A stretch of 64,000 nt of DNA from Bin80 sp965203305 (GCA_965203305.1 OZ241874.1:2046001-2110000), one strand, 5' to 3'; shown: positions 1 to 8,739, counted from the first letter of the stretch. Numbers and translations: made by a program. Notes: generated by a model from the letters alone, not told the origin.

Positions 1-48
1 CTGAATCACTTTGGAAGCATTCATGTAGCGTTTTCCTCTCTTTGCCAT
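1..48 (-). CDS. rplA: 50S ribosomal protein L1, N-terminal 16 codons only
   Basis: The first 16 codons of a minus-strand gene run off the left edge. They read M-A-K-R-G-K-R-Y-M-N-A-S-K-V-I-Q, which is the usual basic start of ribosomal protein L1, the protein of the mobile L1 stalk of the large subunit. It follows rplK after a 74-base gap, the normal L11-L1 order. Too little is present to judge the rest. Confidence 0.85.
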   Translation of the reverse strand, partial: MAKRGKRYMNASKVIQ

Positions 49-122
49 ACAATCAGTTATCGGTAGTCAAATAAAAAGGCAGGGCAACTCTATACCCCGC
101 AATGGTTGCATCCAGACAGTTT

Positions 123-563
123 TCAGACAGGAATACCCGTTACAGTAATTCCCATGGATCGGGCAGTGCCGGCAATCATGGCAGCTCCCTTGTCCAGATC
201 AAACGCGTTCAGATCATCCATTTTCTTTTGTGCAATCTCCCGACAGGCATCCCATGTTACAGAGCCAACTTTATTCCGGATTGAATCGTCTGCCCCCTTG
301 CTCAATCCAGCTGCCTGCAACAGCAATACCGCAGCAGGCGGGCTTTTGACAATGAAGGAGAACGTCTTGTCTGCATAGACACTGATCACCACGGGAAGCA
401 CCAGCCCCATGCGATCTTTGGTTTCTGCATTGAACTGATTGCAGAAATCCATGATATTCAGTCCATACTGTCCAAGTGCTGGCCCGATTGGCGGAGCAGG
501 GTTCGCCTGTCCGGCTTTGACCTGGAGCTTGATCAGATTTTCTACGGGTTTTCCTGCAGCCAT
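123..563 (-). CDS. rplK: 50S ribosomal protein L11
   Basis: The 146-residue product is the full length of L11, which binds the GTPase-associated region of 23S rRNA and helps recruit translation factors. The N-terminal domain contains the Pro-rich stretch NPAPPIGPALGQYG near residues 21-34. The C-terminal RNA-binding domain ends with AGTARSMGITV. It lies between nusG and rplA on the same strand, in the universal secE-nusG-rplK-rplA order, so the identification is secure. Nothing is unusual about it. Confidence 0.97.
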   Translation of the reverse strand: MAAGKPVENLIKLQVKAGQANPAPPIGPALGQYGLNIMDFCNQFNAETKDRMGLVLPVVISVYADKTFSFIVKSPPAAVLLLQAAGLSKGADDSIRNKVGSVTWDACREIAQKKMDDLNAFDLDKGAAMIAGTARSMGITVTGIPV

Positions 564-650
564 TTTGATCTCACAGACAAGCGCAAAATTTTAGGATAGC
601 CCACTGTTACGACCGCAACATCTCCGGGTTCCCGCACTGAAAATTTTTTT

Positions 651-1220
651 CTAGTCTTCGGGGACAATCTGCAGATAGTCCAGCTCCACCGGAGTTTTGC
701 GTCCGAAAATGGAGACCATCACGACAACCTTCATCTTGTCCGGGTAGACATCATCCACAACGCCCGAGAAGTTGTTGAACGGACCATCTATCACGCGAAT
801 GGTATCGCCTGTTGCGAAGGGAATTTCCGGCTTGTCTCCCGACTCTTTGGCTTCATCAATCCGGCCAAGAATCCGTTTGATATCCTCTTCCAGGAGCGGC
901 TCTGGATGATCCCGAGAGGGCAGCCACTTGATGGCTTCTCTTTTTTGTTTGAAGACCTGTTCCTTGAACACATGCACCAGCCGCCTGTCCAGTGCTGCAT
1001 TTACCAGCATGTATCCAGGGAAATCCGCCTTTTCGCGTGTGCGTTTTTTTCCGGCCCGCATCACAAAGACATTTTGGGTCGGAATCAGAATTTCCCCGAG
1101 CTGATCTGCAAGTCCTTCACGCTCCAGCGTTTCTATGATGTACTCCTTGACTTTTTTCTCGTGTCCAGAGAAAGTTTGCAGGGCATACCACTTGAATTTG
1201 GTGTTCTGTACCAGTTCCAT
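651..1220 (-). CDS. nusG: transcription termination/antitermination protein NusG
   Basis: The 189-residue protein has the NusG N-terminal (NGN) domain, starting near residue 10 with KWYALQTFSGHEKKV, and a C-terminal KOW domain around residues 137-185 (GDTIRVIDGPFNNFSG). NusG binds RNA polymerase and couples it to Rho or to the ribosome. The length is close to the usual 180-200. The gene begins 16 bases after secE ends and is probably cotranscribed with it. Confidence 0.97.
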   Translation of the reverse strand: MELVQNTKFKWYALQTFSGHEKKVKEYIIETLEREGLADQLGEILIPTQNVFVMRAGKKRTREKADFPGYMLVNAALDRRLVHVFKEQVFKQKREAIKWLPSRDHPEPLLEEDIKRILGRIDEAKESGDKPEIPFATGDTIRVIDGPFNNFSGVVDDVYPDKMKVVVMVSIFGRKTPVELDYLQIVPED

Positions 1221-1236
1221 TTTCGTTCAAAGAATG

Positions 1237-1434
1237 TTAGCCTGGGTAAATCACATCAAGCACATAACTAATCACCCGGTCTGCACCAAAGATGAACAGC
1301 GCAAGAACAAAACTGGACACGAGCGTGATCAGGGTATGGCTGATCAGCTCTTTTCGTTGCGGCCAGCTTGCCTTGCGCATCTCCGTGGCAACATCCTCCA
1401 GGTAGTTACGGACTTTGGAAAACAATTTTTTCAT
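1237..1434 (-). CDS. secE: preprotein translocase subunit SecE
   Basis: A 65-residue protein begins MKKLFSKVRNYLEDV. It has the amphipathic SecE motif EMRKASWPQRKEL (about residues 18-30) followed by one membrane helix near residues 36-58. This is the short single-helix form of SecE, which clamps SecY. The reading frame stays open upstream through tRNA-Trp, but the ATG at 1434 gives the canonical N-terminus and avoids overlapping the tRNA, so that start is chosen. It lies between tRNA-Trp and nusG. Confidence 0.95.
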   Translation of the reverse strand: MKKLFSKVRNYLEDVATEMRKASWPQRKELISHTLITLVSSFVLALFIFGADRVISYVLDVIYPG

Positions 1435-1452
1435 GGTAGTCTGTTCATTTTG

Positions 1453-1525
1453 CACGGGTGGTAGGACTTGAACCCACAACCTGCGGTTTTGGAGACCGCC
1501 GCTCTGCCAGTTGAGCTACACCCGT
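1453..1525 (-). tRNA. tRNA-Trp (anticodon CCA)
   Basis: Read on the minus strand this folds as a complete cloverleaf. The acceptor ACGGGTG pairs with CACCCGT, the anticodon loop is CTCCAAA with anticodon CCA, and the T arm contains GGTTCAA. No CCA end is encoded. It lies between tuf and secE, where tRNA-Trp is found in many bacteria. Confidence 0.96.
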
Positions 1526-1535
1526 CTGTTTAAGT

Positions 1536-2726
1536 TCAGTCCGTAATTTTGGTAACGACTCCTGCTCCAACCGTCCGTCCCCCTTCACGGATCGCAAACC
1601 GCAACCCCTGCTCCATCGCCACCGGCTGGATCAGCTTCACCTTGAACTGCGTGTTGTCCCCCGGCATCACCATCTCCGTTCCCCCCGGCAACTCAATGTC
1701 CCCCGTCACATCCGTCGTCCGAAAATAGAACTGCGGACGGTATCCCTTGAAAAACGGCGTGTGCCGTCCCCCCTCATCCTTGCTCAAAATATACACCTCG
1801 CACTCAAAATTCCGGTGCGGCGTAATCGAACCCGGATGCACGATCACCTGCCCACGCTCCACCCCGTCCTTCGCAATCCCGCGAAGCAACAGTCCTACAT
1901 TGTCCCCCGCCTGCCCCTCATCCAGGATCTTCCGAAACATCTCCACCCCCGTTACCGTCGTCCCTGTCTTCTCTTCCCGAATCCCTACGATCTCCACCTT
2001 CTCGCCCGTGCGAACAATCCCACGCTCTATCCGACCCGTCGCCACCGTCCCCCGACCCGTGATCGAAAATACATCCTCCACCGGCATCAAAAACGGCTTC
2101 TCCGTGTCACGCTCCGGCGTCGGCACATACCTGTCTACTTCCTGCATCAGCTCCACCACCGTCTCCTCCCACTCCGCTTCCCCGTTCAGTGCACCCAAGG
2201 CGGATCCCTGAATGATCGGAATCTCCTCCCCCGGAAACTCGTACGTCTCCAGCAGCTCCCGAATCTCCATCTCCACCAGTTCCAGAAGCTCCTCGTCATC
2301 TACCAGATCCACCTTGTTCATAAACACCACGATGTAGGGAACCCCCACCTGGCGCGCCAAAAGAATGTGCTCCCGCGTCTGCGGCATCGGTCCATCCGAC
2401 GCATCCACCACCAGAATCGCTCCATCCATCTGCGCCGCCCCCGTGACCATGTTCTTCACATAGTCCGCATGCCCCGGACAGTCCACATGCGCATAATGAC
2501 GCGCCTCCGTCTCATACTCCACATGCGCCGTCGCAATCGTAATCCCACGCTCCCGCTCCTCCGGCGCATTGTCAATCGAGTCAAACGAACGGATCTCCGT
2601 CCCCCCGTACCGATCATTCAATACACGCGTGATCGCCGCAGTGAGCGTCGTCTTGCCATGATCCACATGACCAATCGTCCCCACATTTACATGCGGCTTG
2701 GTACGCTGAAATACTTCCTTTGCCAT
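1536..2726 (-). CDS. tuf: translation elongation factor Tu
   Basis: The 396-residue EF-Tu carries aminoacyl-tRNA to the ribosome as a GTP complex. The P-loop GHVDHGKTTL (about residues 19-28), DCPGH and NKVD GTP-binding motifs are all present, followed by the two beta-barrel domains ending in GAGVVTKI. Most of the gene uses G-ending codons very strongly (GTG, GCG, ACG, GAG, CGG, GGG), while roughly the first fifteen codons and the neighbouring genes do not. This could reflect selection for a highly expressed gene or conversion with a second tuf copy. It lies between a four-tRNA cluster and tRNA-Trp. Confidence 0.98.
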   Translation of the reverse strand: MAKEVFQRTKPHVNVGTIGHVDHGKTTLTAAITRVLNDRYGGTEIRSFDSIDNAPEERERGITIATAHVEYETEARHYAHVDCPGHADYVKNMVTGAAQMDGAILVVDASDGPMPQTREHILLARQVGVPYIVVFMNKVDLVDDEELLELVEMEIRELLETYEFPGEEIPIIQGSALGALNGEAEWEETVVELMQEVDRYVPTPERDTEKPFLMPVEDVFSITGRGTVATGRIERGIVRTGEKVEIVGIREEKTGTTVTGVEMFRKILDEGQAGDNVGLLLRGIAKDGVERGQVIVHPGSITPHRNFECEVYILSKDEGGRHTPFFKGYRPQFYFRTTDVTGDIELPGGTEMVMPGDNTQFKVKLIQPVAMEQGLRFAIREGGRTVGAGVVTKITD

Positions 2727-2768
2727 TTTGGATTAAGCAGTAAATAGAGTAGATGTTGGTTTATTTCG

Positions 2769-2840
2769 AGCCGCCTCTCGGGATTGAACCGAGGCCCCCT
2801 TCCTTACCATGGAAGTGCTCTACCCCTGAGCTAAGGCGGC
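2769..2840 (-). tRNA. tRNA-Thr (anticodon GGT)
   Basis: A complete minus-strand cloverleaf. The acceptor GCCGCCT pairs with AGGCGGC, the anticodon stem is CTTCC/GGAAG, and the loop ATGGTAA gives anticodon GGT. The discriminator base is T. It is the last tRNA before tuf. Confidence 0.95.
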
Positions 2841-2854
2841 GATCAGCATCGTTG

Positions 2855-2927
2855 AGCGGGAGACGAGGTTCGAACTCGCGACATTCAGCTTGGAAGGCTG
2901 ATGCTCTACCAACTGAGCTACTCCCGC
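2855..2927 (-). tRNA. tRNA-Gly (anticodon TCC)
   Basis: A complete minus-strand cloverleaf with acceptor GCGGGAG/CTCCCGC. The anticodon stem TCAGC/GCTGA closes loop CTTCCAA, giving anticodon TCC. Only 14 bases separate it from the following tRNA-Thr, so the tRNAs are probably cut from one precursor. Confidence 0.95.
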
Positions 2928-2935
2928 TGGTGCAG

Positions 2936-3017
2936 TGGGCAGGGAAGGATTCGAACCTCCGAAGGCTGAGCCAGCAGATTTACAGTCTGCCCCCGTTGGC
3001 CACTTGGGTACCTGCCC
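2936..3017 (-). tRNA. tRNA-Tyr (anticodon GTA)
   Basis: An 82-base class II tRNA with a long variable arm. The acceptor GGGCAGG pairs with CCTGCCC, and the anticodon arm CAGACTGTAAATCTG gives anticodon GTA. The discriminator is A. It lies eight bases before tRNA-Gly in the transcription direction. Confidence 0.95.
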
Positions 3018-3078
3018 GACAAGCATGTTTGATTCTATGAGAATTCCTGTCTCTTGTGCCCCTCCGTTTGTCATGAAG

Positions 3079-3151
3079 AGCTGGCGAAGGGACTCGAACC
3101 CCCGACCTGCTGATTACAAATCAGCTGCTCTACCAGCTGAGCTACGCCAGC
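3079..3151 (-). tRNA. tRNA-Thr (anticodon TGT)
   Basis: A complete minus-strand cloverleaf with acceptor GCTGGCG/CGCCAGC. The anticodon arm CTGATTTGTAATCAG gives anticodon TGT. It is the first gene of the order Thr-Tyr-Gly-Thr-tuf, the same order as upstream of tufB in Escherichia coli. The sequence just upstream (minus strand) contains TATACAAT, a possible -10 element, but no clear -35. Confidence 0.95.
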
Positions 3152-3208
3152 AATGAGAGTTCCCATGTATTGTATAGCCTGCCCTTATACGCACGAAAAA
3201 AGAAAGGA

Positions 3209-3826
3209 TCACACTTTTTTACGAGACCTTCGAATTGATTTGTACAACTGCCAGGCAAGAAACAGCAAAATCAGTCCAAAGATTACCTGTCCATAGCGCG
3301 AAAGATAGTCAACAATACGCTCCCATTCATCCCCGACAATGTATCCAAGCACGGTAATCAGGGTTACCCAGACAGCTGCACTCAGAAATGCTAGCAATCC
3401 CACGGGCAAGGCCGGCATTCGAGTCATCCCAACAGCAAAAGCAATCACGGTACGTGCTCCGCTCAGAAATCGGTTCGCCGCAACAACCAGGTATCCTCGC
3501 AAATGAATCCAGCCCTGCACTCTGGATACGGAATCGCCAGGCAACCAGCGCATGGCTCGGGATGCAAGGAGCCTGGTTCCGCCATAACGTCCAGCATAGT
3601 ACATGCACATAAATCCGAGTGTCCCTCCCAGTGTGCTGACTACAATCACAGGAACGAGAGCCATTGGACCCGTGGCCGCAAGGTATCCTGCGAATACAAT
3701 AAGTACATCGCCCGGAATGGGCGGGAAGATATTCTCAAACCATGCAATGAAAAAGACAACGGAATACCCCCAGACTGCCGGAACCTCGCTCGTTTTTTCC
3801 AGGAGCTCTGTAAAGAACTGTTCCAT
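3209..3826 (-). CDS. DedA family inner-membrane protein
   Basis: The 205-residue protein starts MEQFFTELLEKTSEV and has four to five membrane segments. The DedA (SNARE-associated/VTT) signature ENIFPPIPGDVLIVFAGY occurs near residues 32-49 and a second conserved region with RFLSGART near residues 122-129. Family members act in undecaprenyl-phosphate or phospholipid flipping and envelope homeostasis. The frame is open 15 codons further upstream, but the ATG at 3826 gives the normal N-terminus. It sits 14 bases after ispF on the same strand. Confidence 0.88.
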   Translation of the reverse strand: MEQFFTELLEKTSEVPAVWGYSVVFFIAWFENIFPPIPGDVLIVFAGYLAATGPMALVPVIVVSTLGGTLGFMCMYYAGRYGGTRLLASRAMRWLPGDSVSRVQGWIHLRGYLVVAANRFLSGARTVIAFAVGMTRMPALPVGLLAFLSAAVWVTLITVLGYIVGDEWERIVDYLSRYGQVIFGLILLFLAWQLYKSIRRSRKKV

Positions 3827-3840
3827 TGCGGGGCGAGGTA

Positions 3841-4320
3841 TCAGGATCCGGCAAGCAGGCATACTGCCCACGCTGCCGCCCCCTCTTCACGTCCAACCAT
3901 TCCTATCTTTTCCGAGGTTGTAGCTTTAACAGAAACCTGATCAACTCCAATCTCCAGATCCACGGCAATCAACTGTCTGATGGTATCAATATGCGGACGG
4001 AGCTTGGGGCGTTCCAGGGCAACCGTGGCATCCACATTCACAACAATATAGCCTGCATCCGACAGTGTGGACTTTACTTCCTGAAGCAGGATTCGACTGT
4101 CTGCTCCTTTCCAGCGATCATCCGTATCTGGAAAGTGTGTGCCGATATCTCCAAGTGCTGCTGCTCCCAAAAGAGCATCACAGATGGCGTGAAGCAGTAC
4201 ATCGGCATCCGAATGCCCTGCGAGTCCCTTTAAATAAGGAATCTCTACCCCTCCAATGATCAGCGGGCGATCCTCGGTGAGCGGATGAACATCATACCCC
4301 ATCCCGATCCTCAACTTCAT
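3841..4320 (-). CDS. ispF: 2-C-methyl-D-erythritol 2,4-cyclodiphosphate synthase
   Basis: The 159-residue product is exactly the usual IspF length. This enzyme of the non-mevalonate (MEP) isoprenoid pathway cyclises CDP-methylerythritol phosphate. The metal-binding motif GYDVHPL is near residues 7-13 and HSDADVLLHAICDALLG near residues 41-57. Its ATG overlaps the stop of ispD as ATGA, which indicates translational coupling and decides the start over an upstream in-frame ATG inside ispD. Confidence 0.96.
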   Translation of the reverse strand: MKLRIGMGYDVHPLTEDRPLIIGGVEIPYLKGLAGHSDADVLLHAICDALLGAAALGDIGTHFPDTDDRWKGADSRILLQEVKSTLSDAGYIVVNVDATVALERPKLRPHIDTIRQLIAVDLEIGVDQVSVKATTSEKIGMVGREEGAAAWAVCLLAGS

Positions 4321-4997
4321 TGTACTGTTTTCTGTTTGCTCCATACCTGGCTTGCCCAGTCCCAGTCGGATTGTGTTGTAATTTTGATGTTGCTTCGCTC
4401 GCCGGGAACGATACGAACAGACTGTCCAATATGATGCATCAATTCAGCATCGTCTGTGGCACGGGATACATCCCCGGCCTCCCGAAATGCCCGTAACAGG
4501 AGATCATACCTGAATCCTTGTGGAGTTTGCATGGCGTACAGCCCCTCGCGGGAGACTGTACTTGTGAAGGAGTCATCCTCTCCATAGCGCACGGTATCTG
4601 TGACACATAACGCGGCAGCGGCGGCACCATGCGCCTTTGCAGCATCAATGACATCCGTAATCACTCGCTCCGAAACGAAGGGACGTGCAGCATCGTGAAC
4701 CAGTACAATCGCGGTTGACTCGCCCAGAGCCGACAGTCCGGCCTGTACGGAGTGCTGCCTCGTTGCCCCTCCCTGTACAACCTGGCATGGCTTTGCCAGA
4801 GGTGAAAGAATTTCTTTTATCTCATCCAGTTGCTCTGCTGGGCCTGCCACGGCAAGATTGTGAATCTCCGGGTGCTGATCAAAGATACATGCGGTCTGGA
4901 AAATCAGAGGTGCATTCCCCAGATGACGCAACTGCTTGGGCTGCCCCCCCAGACGCGATCCCGATCCCGCTGCCGGAATGACCACGGAAACCATCAC
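4317..4997 (-). CDS. ispD: 2-C-methyl-D-erythritol 4-phosphate cytidylyltransferase
   Basis: The 226-residue IspD transfers CMP to methylerythritol 4-phosphate in the MEP pathway. The nucleotidyltransferase motif PAAGSGSRLGGQPKQ is near residues 8-22, VLVHDAARPFV near residues 98-108, and the C-terminal ERSNIKITTQSD is typical. Two ATGs stand at the start (MMVSV), and either is possible. It starts immediately after queA stops and overlaps ispF by four bases, so queA-ispD-ispF-dedA probably form one operon. Confidence 0.95.
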   Translation of the reverse strand: MMVSVVIPAAGSGSRLGGQPKQLRHLGNAPLIFQTACIFDQHPEIHNLAVAGPAEQLDEIKEILSPLAKPCQVVQGGATRQHSVQAGLSALGESTAIVLVHDAARPFVSERVITDVIDAAKAHGAAAAALCVTDTVRYGEDDSFTSTVSREGLYAMQTPQGFRYDLLLRAFREAGDVSRATDDAELMHHIGQSVRIVPGERSNIKITTQSDWDWASQVWSKQKTVQ

Positions 4998-6074
4998 TCA
5001 GATGATCAGCATGGCATCCCCGAAGGAATACAGGCGATACTTCTTTTCAATGGCAATCGCATAGGCTTCCTTGAGAAGTTCATGTCCTGCAAACGCGGAG
5101 GTGAGCATGATGAGCGTACTGGCCGGCATGTGAAAATTGGTGATCAGTCGCTCGGTCACGGCAAAATCGTACGGCGAATAAATAAACTTGTCTGTCCAGC
5201 CCTCTTTGGGTTTGAGGTGCCGGGAAACAGTTAGGCTGGTTTCTACGGCCCGCACGACCGTTGTCCCGCAAACAGTCACCCGGTTGATGCTGGAATCAAG
5301 GGCCCGGTTCACAGATTCTGCGGCCTCTTTTGAGATGGAGTAGTACTCGGAAAACATCCGGTGCTTGGTCAAGTCTTCCACTGCGACACTGCTAAAAGTA
5401 CCAATCCCAACATGCAGTGTGATCGGCACAATCTGAACTCCTTTCTTGACCAGTTTCTTGACCAGTTCGGGCGTGAAATGGAGTCCTGCGGTTGGTGCAG
5501 CGACGGCACCGCGATGTTCCGCAAAGACGGTCTGGTACCGTGCGGCATCTTTTTTTTCCACCTTCCTTTTTATGTATGGCGGAAGTGGGGTCTTCCCTTC
5601 CTTGTCAATGAGGCGATACAGCGCATCATTATCTCCGTCACAGTTAAAGCGGATCGTTCGACCACGGGAGGTTGTATTGTCAATCACTTCCGCCTCCAGC
5701 CCGTTCTTGAAGAAGAGCTTGTTCCCGATTCGGATCTTGCGAGCAGGATCAACGATCACATCCCACAGCCTGCTCTGGGCGTTCAGTTCCCGCAACAGAA
5801 AGACTTCAATCTTTGCCTTGGTCTTTTCCTTTGTCCCGTATAACCTGGCAGGAAAGACCTTGGTATCGTTGACAACCAGCACATCATCCGGTGCGAAGTA
5901 TTCGGCAATATCATGGAAGTGGTGATGTTCAATGGTTTCTTTTTTCCGGTCAATGACCATGAGGCGTGAGGAGTCTCTCGGATCGGCCGGATACTTGGCA
6001 ATCAGCTCTCTGGGGATCTCATACTTGAAATCGGAGAGCTTGGGACGCTCGTTCCCCATTTTCAGGATTTGCAT
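4998..6074 (-). CDS. queA: tRNA preQ1(34) S-adenosylmethionine ribosyltransferase-isomerase
   Basis: The 358-residue protein is full-length QueA, which builds epoxyqueuosine at the wobble position of GUN tRNAs. Visible family motifs are LSDFKYEIPRELIAKYPA near the start, RDSSRLMVID, NDTKVFPARLYG, AAPTAGLHFT and a C-terminal NFHMPASTLIML. The start may instead be the ATG at 6059 (MGNERPKLSDF); neither has a strong ribosome-binding site. It is the first gene of the queA-ispD-ispF-dedA run. Confidence 0.95.
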   Translation of the reverse strand: MQILKMGNERPKLSDFKYEIPRELIAKYPADPRDSSRLMVIDRKKETIEHHHFHDIAEYFAPDDVLVVNDTKVFPARLYGTKEKTKAKIEVFLLRELNAQSRLWDVIVDPARKIRIGNKLFFKNGLEAEVIDNTTSRGRTIRFNCDGDNDALYRLIDKEGKTPLPPYIKRKVEKKDAARYQTVFAEHRGAVAAPTAGLHFTPELVKKLVKKGVQIVPITLHVGIGTFSSVAVEDLTKHRMFSEYYSISKEAAESVNRALDSSINRVTVCGTTVVRAVETSLTVSRHLKPKEGWTDKFIYSPYDFAVTERLITNFHMPASTLIMLTSAFAGHELLKEAYAIAIEKKYRLYSFGDAMLII

Positions 6075-6994
6075 GTGCTTCGTCGTTCAGAATATGTGGC
6101 TTAAAAAGATTCTGCCCCTTGCAAACGCATATGATCAACCTCAGGTTGATCGCAAATTTGCATCCAGCAGTTCTGCTGGCATCCCTGCCCGTCGGCATTT
6201 CTGCTTCTCAGAGTGATCTCCGCAGCTCAATATGTGCTTGCCGGCTACATATTACTATCTCACTCGCCAGATTACCCTGTTTTATCCGTCATGTTCCCGT
6301 ATAAGGGGCTTATCAGCAGGTTGAAACAAACGGAGAAGCACCTGAGGGCAGAAGGTTGATTACAATGACCATCCTGCACGAGAGAAGCATCAAGGGAGAT
6401 TTTCCAGACTGCACTGGAGTATGCGTACCAGGTGTAAGAGTTCTCCGAGAAGGCAGAAAAATCCTGAAAATGTACTCTGGACAGTTGAGGCAGGGAATCG
6501 GTCCCGAATATCACAGGAGTTTTGCAAAGTTACCGGGATATCTCCCCCAAAAGAGAAGGGGGTTCGAGAAGCTCTGGCAACGGAGTACAATAGAACGGAA
6601 GCCAAGTATGTATTCTTCCAGGCTCTGGGCAGAAGGCTGCTGCGCAAGCTCAACGAAACATGTAGCATCCTGATCTCCCTCTGTGCGTACTTGGATTGCA
6701 GAGAATTACGAGTACTGCTAGGGATACTTGGAGTCGGATCACTAAGTACCTTCGCACAATGTCAAAAAGGAACGGGATACTATTCCCCGTGTCTATCCGC
6801 GCCCCACTTATCCACCCCTATTCTGGGTGGTACCAAATAATGAAATCACAAGTTGAGACAGAAATTTTCGAAAAGATTACTGCCCGAATCAGAAGGATTC
6901 ATAAGTCTGATCGGTCTGACTAAGCTATCCACATATGCGGGACCAGTATATCCCGGATTATATTCCGCACTCCCGAAGAAGGGCCAGCCTATTC
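6075..6994. other. 920-base stretch with no recognisable gene
   Basis: Beyond the palindrome near queA, this stretch holds several overlapping open frames of 60-139 codons on both strands. None has family motifs, a clear ribosome-binding site or a sensible neighbour. It abuts the left edge of the tandem array and probably contains decayed accessory DNA. Confidence 0.5.
6133..6151. promoter_or_regulatory. perfect palindrome upstream of queA
   Basis: GATCAACC and GGTTGATC form a perfect 8-base inverted repeat with a 3-base spacer, about 60 bases upstream of queA. A second short inverted repeat CAGCAG/CTGCTG follows at about 6165. There is no T run, so a terminator is unlikely. An operator or an upstream mRNA hairpin is possible but unproven. 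Confidence 0.3.
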
Positions 6995-7175
6995 AGCGTT
7001 TCGGATCAAACCATAGAATCGCTCAGAAATGTGATGAGTTTTCCCAATACCGCTTGCTTCTTTCTTGCATGATTGCTGTCCGGGCTGAATCTGGAGGTTG
7101 GTGAAAGGGCATGGTGATGGCTGGCCCAGTGTCCGTCCGGTATCGCTCCATCCTGAAAAGCATTCTTCACGGACT
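6995..7175 (-). pseudogene. hsdR 3'-end fragment (copy 1)
   Basis: About 180 bases match the 3' end of the intact hsdR gene at 12068-12250 but have mutated further, with a short garbled stretch replacing the sequence that encodes ITKILPP. Recognisable minus-strand pieces include SRFSPDSNHARKKQ, which belongs to the conserved C-terminal tail of HsdR. The last codons of hsdR are missing because the similarity begins at AGCGTTTCGG. It has no start and is not a gene by itself. Confidence 0.8.
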
Positions 7176-7249
7176 CCTGACTTTGGCGGTTCATTTCAAG
7201 ATTTCACAAAAACCTTTGTTTCTGTGCTTTAAGGGCAGGTTTTTCAGGC

Positions 7250-7800
7250 ATGGTACAGTTTGGGGTTGTTTTTCATTTGACTGAAACTGTGGACAGTCAG
7301 GGAGTGATCCTTTTCTGTCTGCCCACTCAACGAATCGAAACATGCAATCATCTGCGCACATACAGCCTCTGGATCAGCTCCGGGTGTTATGTCCAATCCG
7401 GGGAGTTATGGCGGATTGAAGAAGGCTTCCTGGTCTTGAAGCACACCCTGGTGGTATGTCCGATATTCCACCATGGTGTGCCGGGTGCAAGCACATATCG
7501 CGATCTGCTTTGTAGCTTTTGCTCTGTCCCGCATCCTGCATAACATTACAATACGATGTTTGGAGTCAAGGAATGCCTGAGTGGGCAGCAGCAGATTCTG
7601 TAAGAACTCCGCAATGTAGAGGCCACTATTATCTGTAGTCGGAGCAATGGGCATGAATATCTGGTTCCCTCCAAATTGACCGAAGAGAGAATCCAACTCT
7701 ACCAAGCAACGGGACGGACCCTGCAACAGCATACCGTTCCTGTCAATCACTGCGTTTGGCAAGGAACAGAATTTTCTCGATAAATAGCAGGTGCAGTGTA
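7250..7800 (+). pseudogene. decayed IS4/IS1634-superfamily transposase (copy 1)
   Basis: Translating the plus strand with frame changes gives LWRIEEGFLVLKHTL then, one frame over, RVQAHIAICFVAFALSRIL, and then pieces such as VEATIICGRSNGHEYLVPSK in copy 2. This is the typical C-terminal half of a DDE transposase, with the catalytic Glu in WRIEEGF near 7415. Stops and frameshifts lie between the pieces, so it is dead. It is almost identical to the copy at 9037-9600, which shows that the decay mostly predates the duplication. Confidence 0.75.
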
Positions 7801-8036
7801 GTGAACCAGATCCCAACCCAGTACCTCTGCAACAGCGGTAACCGTCAAAGTCAGGTACTATGGAATGCTCTATGAATCTGAGTCCCACGATGGGGAAGGT
7901 CCATCCGAGGCTCGCTGGGTAGAATACCTGAATACCGCGGTTGGGAAGCCTCCATTATATCCAATGTCAGAAGACCTTTACAGAGCACCAGATTCCGTCT
8001 TGACGAACTAAACGGGAAATACAACACCGTCAAGCA

Positions 8037-8531
8037 TTAGGCTTGCGAGTCTGCTATGACATGAGGGTGCTTCTTGACCTGCCCATTGGAACGTTCCAGA
8101 TTATCAAGACGCTTGTCCTGCTCATCAGAACGCTTGGTCAGGTCAGCAAAGTGCTGAGCTTGTGTATCAACTACGACATCAATACGTTTGGCTTGCTCGT
8201 CAGCGCGTTTACCCTGTGTATCAACCATGTTATCAAGACGCTTGGTTATCTCGCCAAACTGCTTGTATATCTCACCAAACTGCTTGTATACCTCACCAAA
8301 CTGCTTGCTTTGCAGTGTGACTAGATCATTCAGTTGTTGTTTTAGATCGTCAAAACGCTTGTTGTTCTCGGCATTCATAGCATCAAAACGCTTGTTGTTC
8401 TCGGCATTCATGGCATCAAAACGCTTGTTGTTGCCAGCGTTCATTCGAAAGAGTGCGATAATAAGACCCACAACAAGACCTAGTAGCCCCAGAATAATAC
8501 TGGCTGTGACTGGATCAAAAAGCTGTTCCAT
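8037..8531 (-). CDS. membrane-anchored coiled-coil protein (copy 1)
   Basis: The 164-residue protein has one N-terminal membrane helix (residues 8-29) followed by a long charged coiled coil built from short repeats. NAENNKRFDAM-type units (near 33-55) are followed by KQFGEVYKQFGEIYKQFGE, and then DEQAKRIDVVVDTQ-type units. No enzymatic motif is seen and no function can be named. The second copy at 11366-11818 is 14 residues shorter because it lacks one stretch of KQFGEI repeats. It is probably a tail-anchored or periplasmic-facing structural protein. It lies downstream of an hsdR tail fragment, as its twin lies downstream of intact hsdR. Confidence 0.7.
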   Translation of the reverse strand: MEQLFDPVTASIILGLLGLVVGLIIALFRMNAGNNKRFDAMNAENNKRFDAMNAENNKRFDDLKQQLNDLVTLQSKQFGEVYKQFGEIYKQFGEITKRLDNMVDTQGKRADEQAKRIDVVVDTQAQHFADLTKRSDEQDKRLDNLERSNGQVKKHPHVIADSQA

Positions 8532-8726
8532 TTGTCATTCAAATTTTATGTTAAAGGTTTAATCCCCGTGCGATATACGGCACATTGAGAGACCTTATAG
8601 GCCTTTCACAGGAAGTTGTTCATACGGAACATGTATTCTGATAAAATGATCCCGGCATGTTCCATATTCGCATCTTTTAGCCTGCATATTATCCATGCTG
8701 GACTTCACCAAAGTACAACAAAAATA

Positions 8727-8739
8727 CGGTACTAGTGCA
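8727..8739. repeat. 13-base match to the end of the ISL3-like element
   Basis: CGGTACTAGTGCA here is identical to the outer 13 bases of the right end of the ISL3-like element at 26328-27617. The equivalent position in the second tandem copy (about 12012) reads differently (TTCAG in place of GGTACTA). It could be a scar or a chance match. Confidence 0.3.

Noticed and set aside
1761..2747. 328-codon plus-strand frame opposite tuf
   Set aside because: It is the antisense shadow of EF-Tu; its length comes from the strong codon bias of tuf.
2753..3156. Open frames of 73-95 codons over the tRNA cluster
   Set aside because: They run over four complete tRNAs on the other strand; frames through tRNA genes are not coding.
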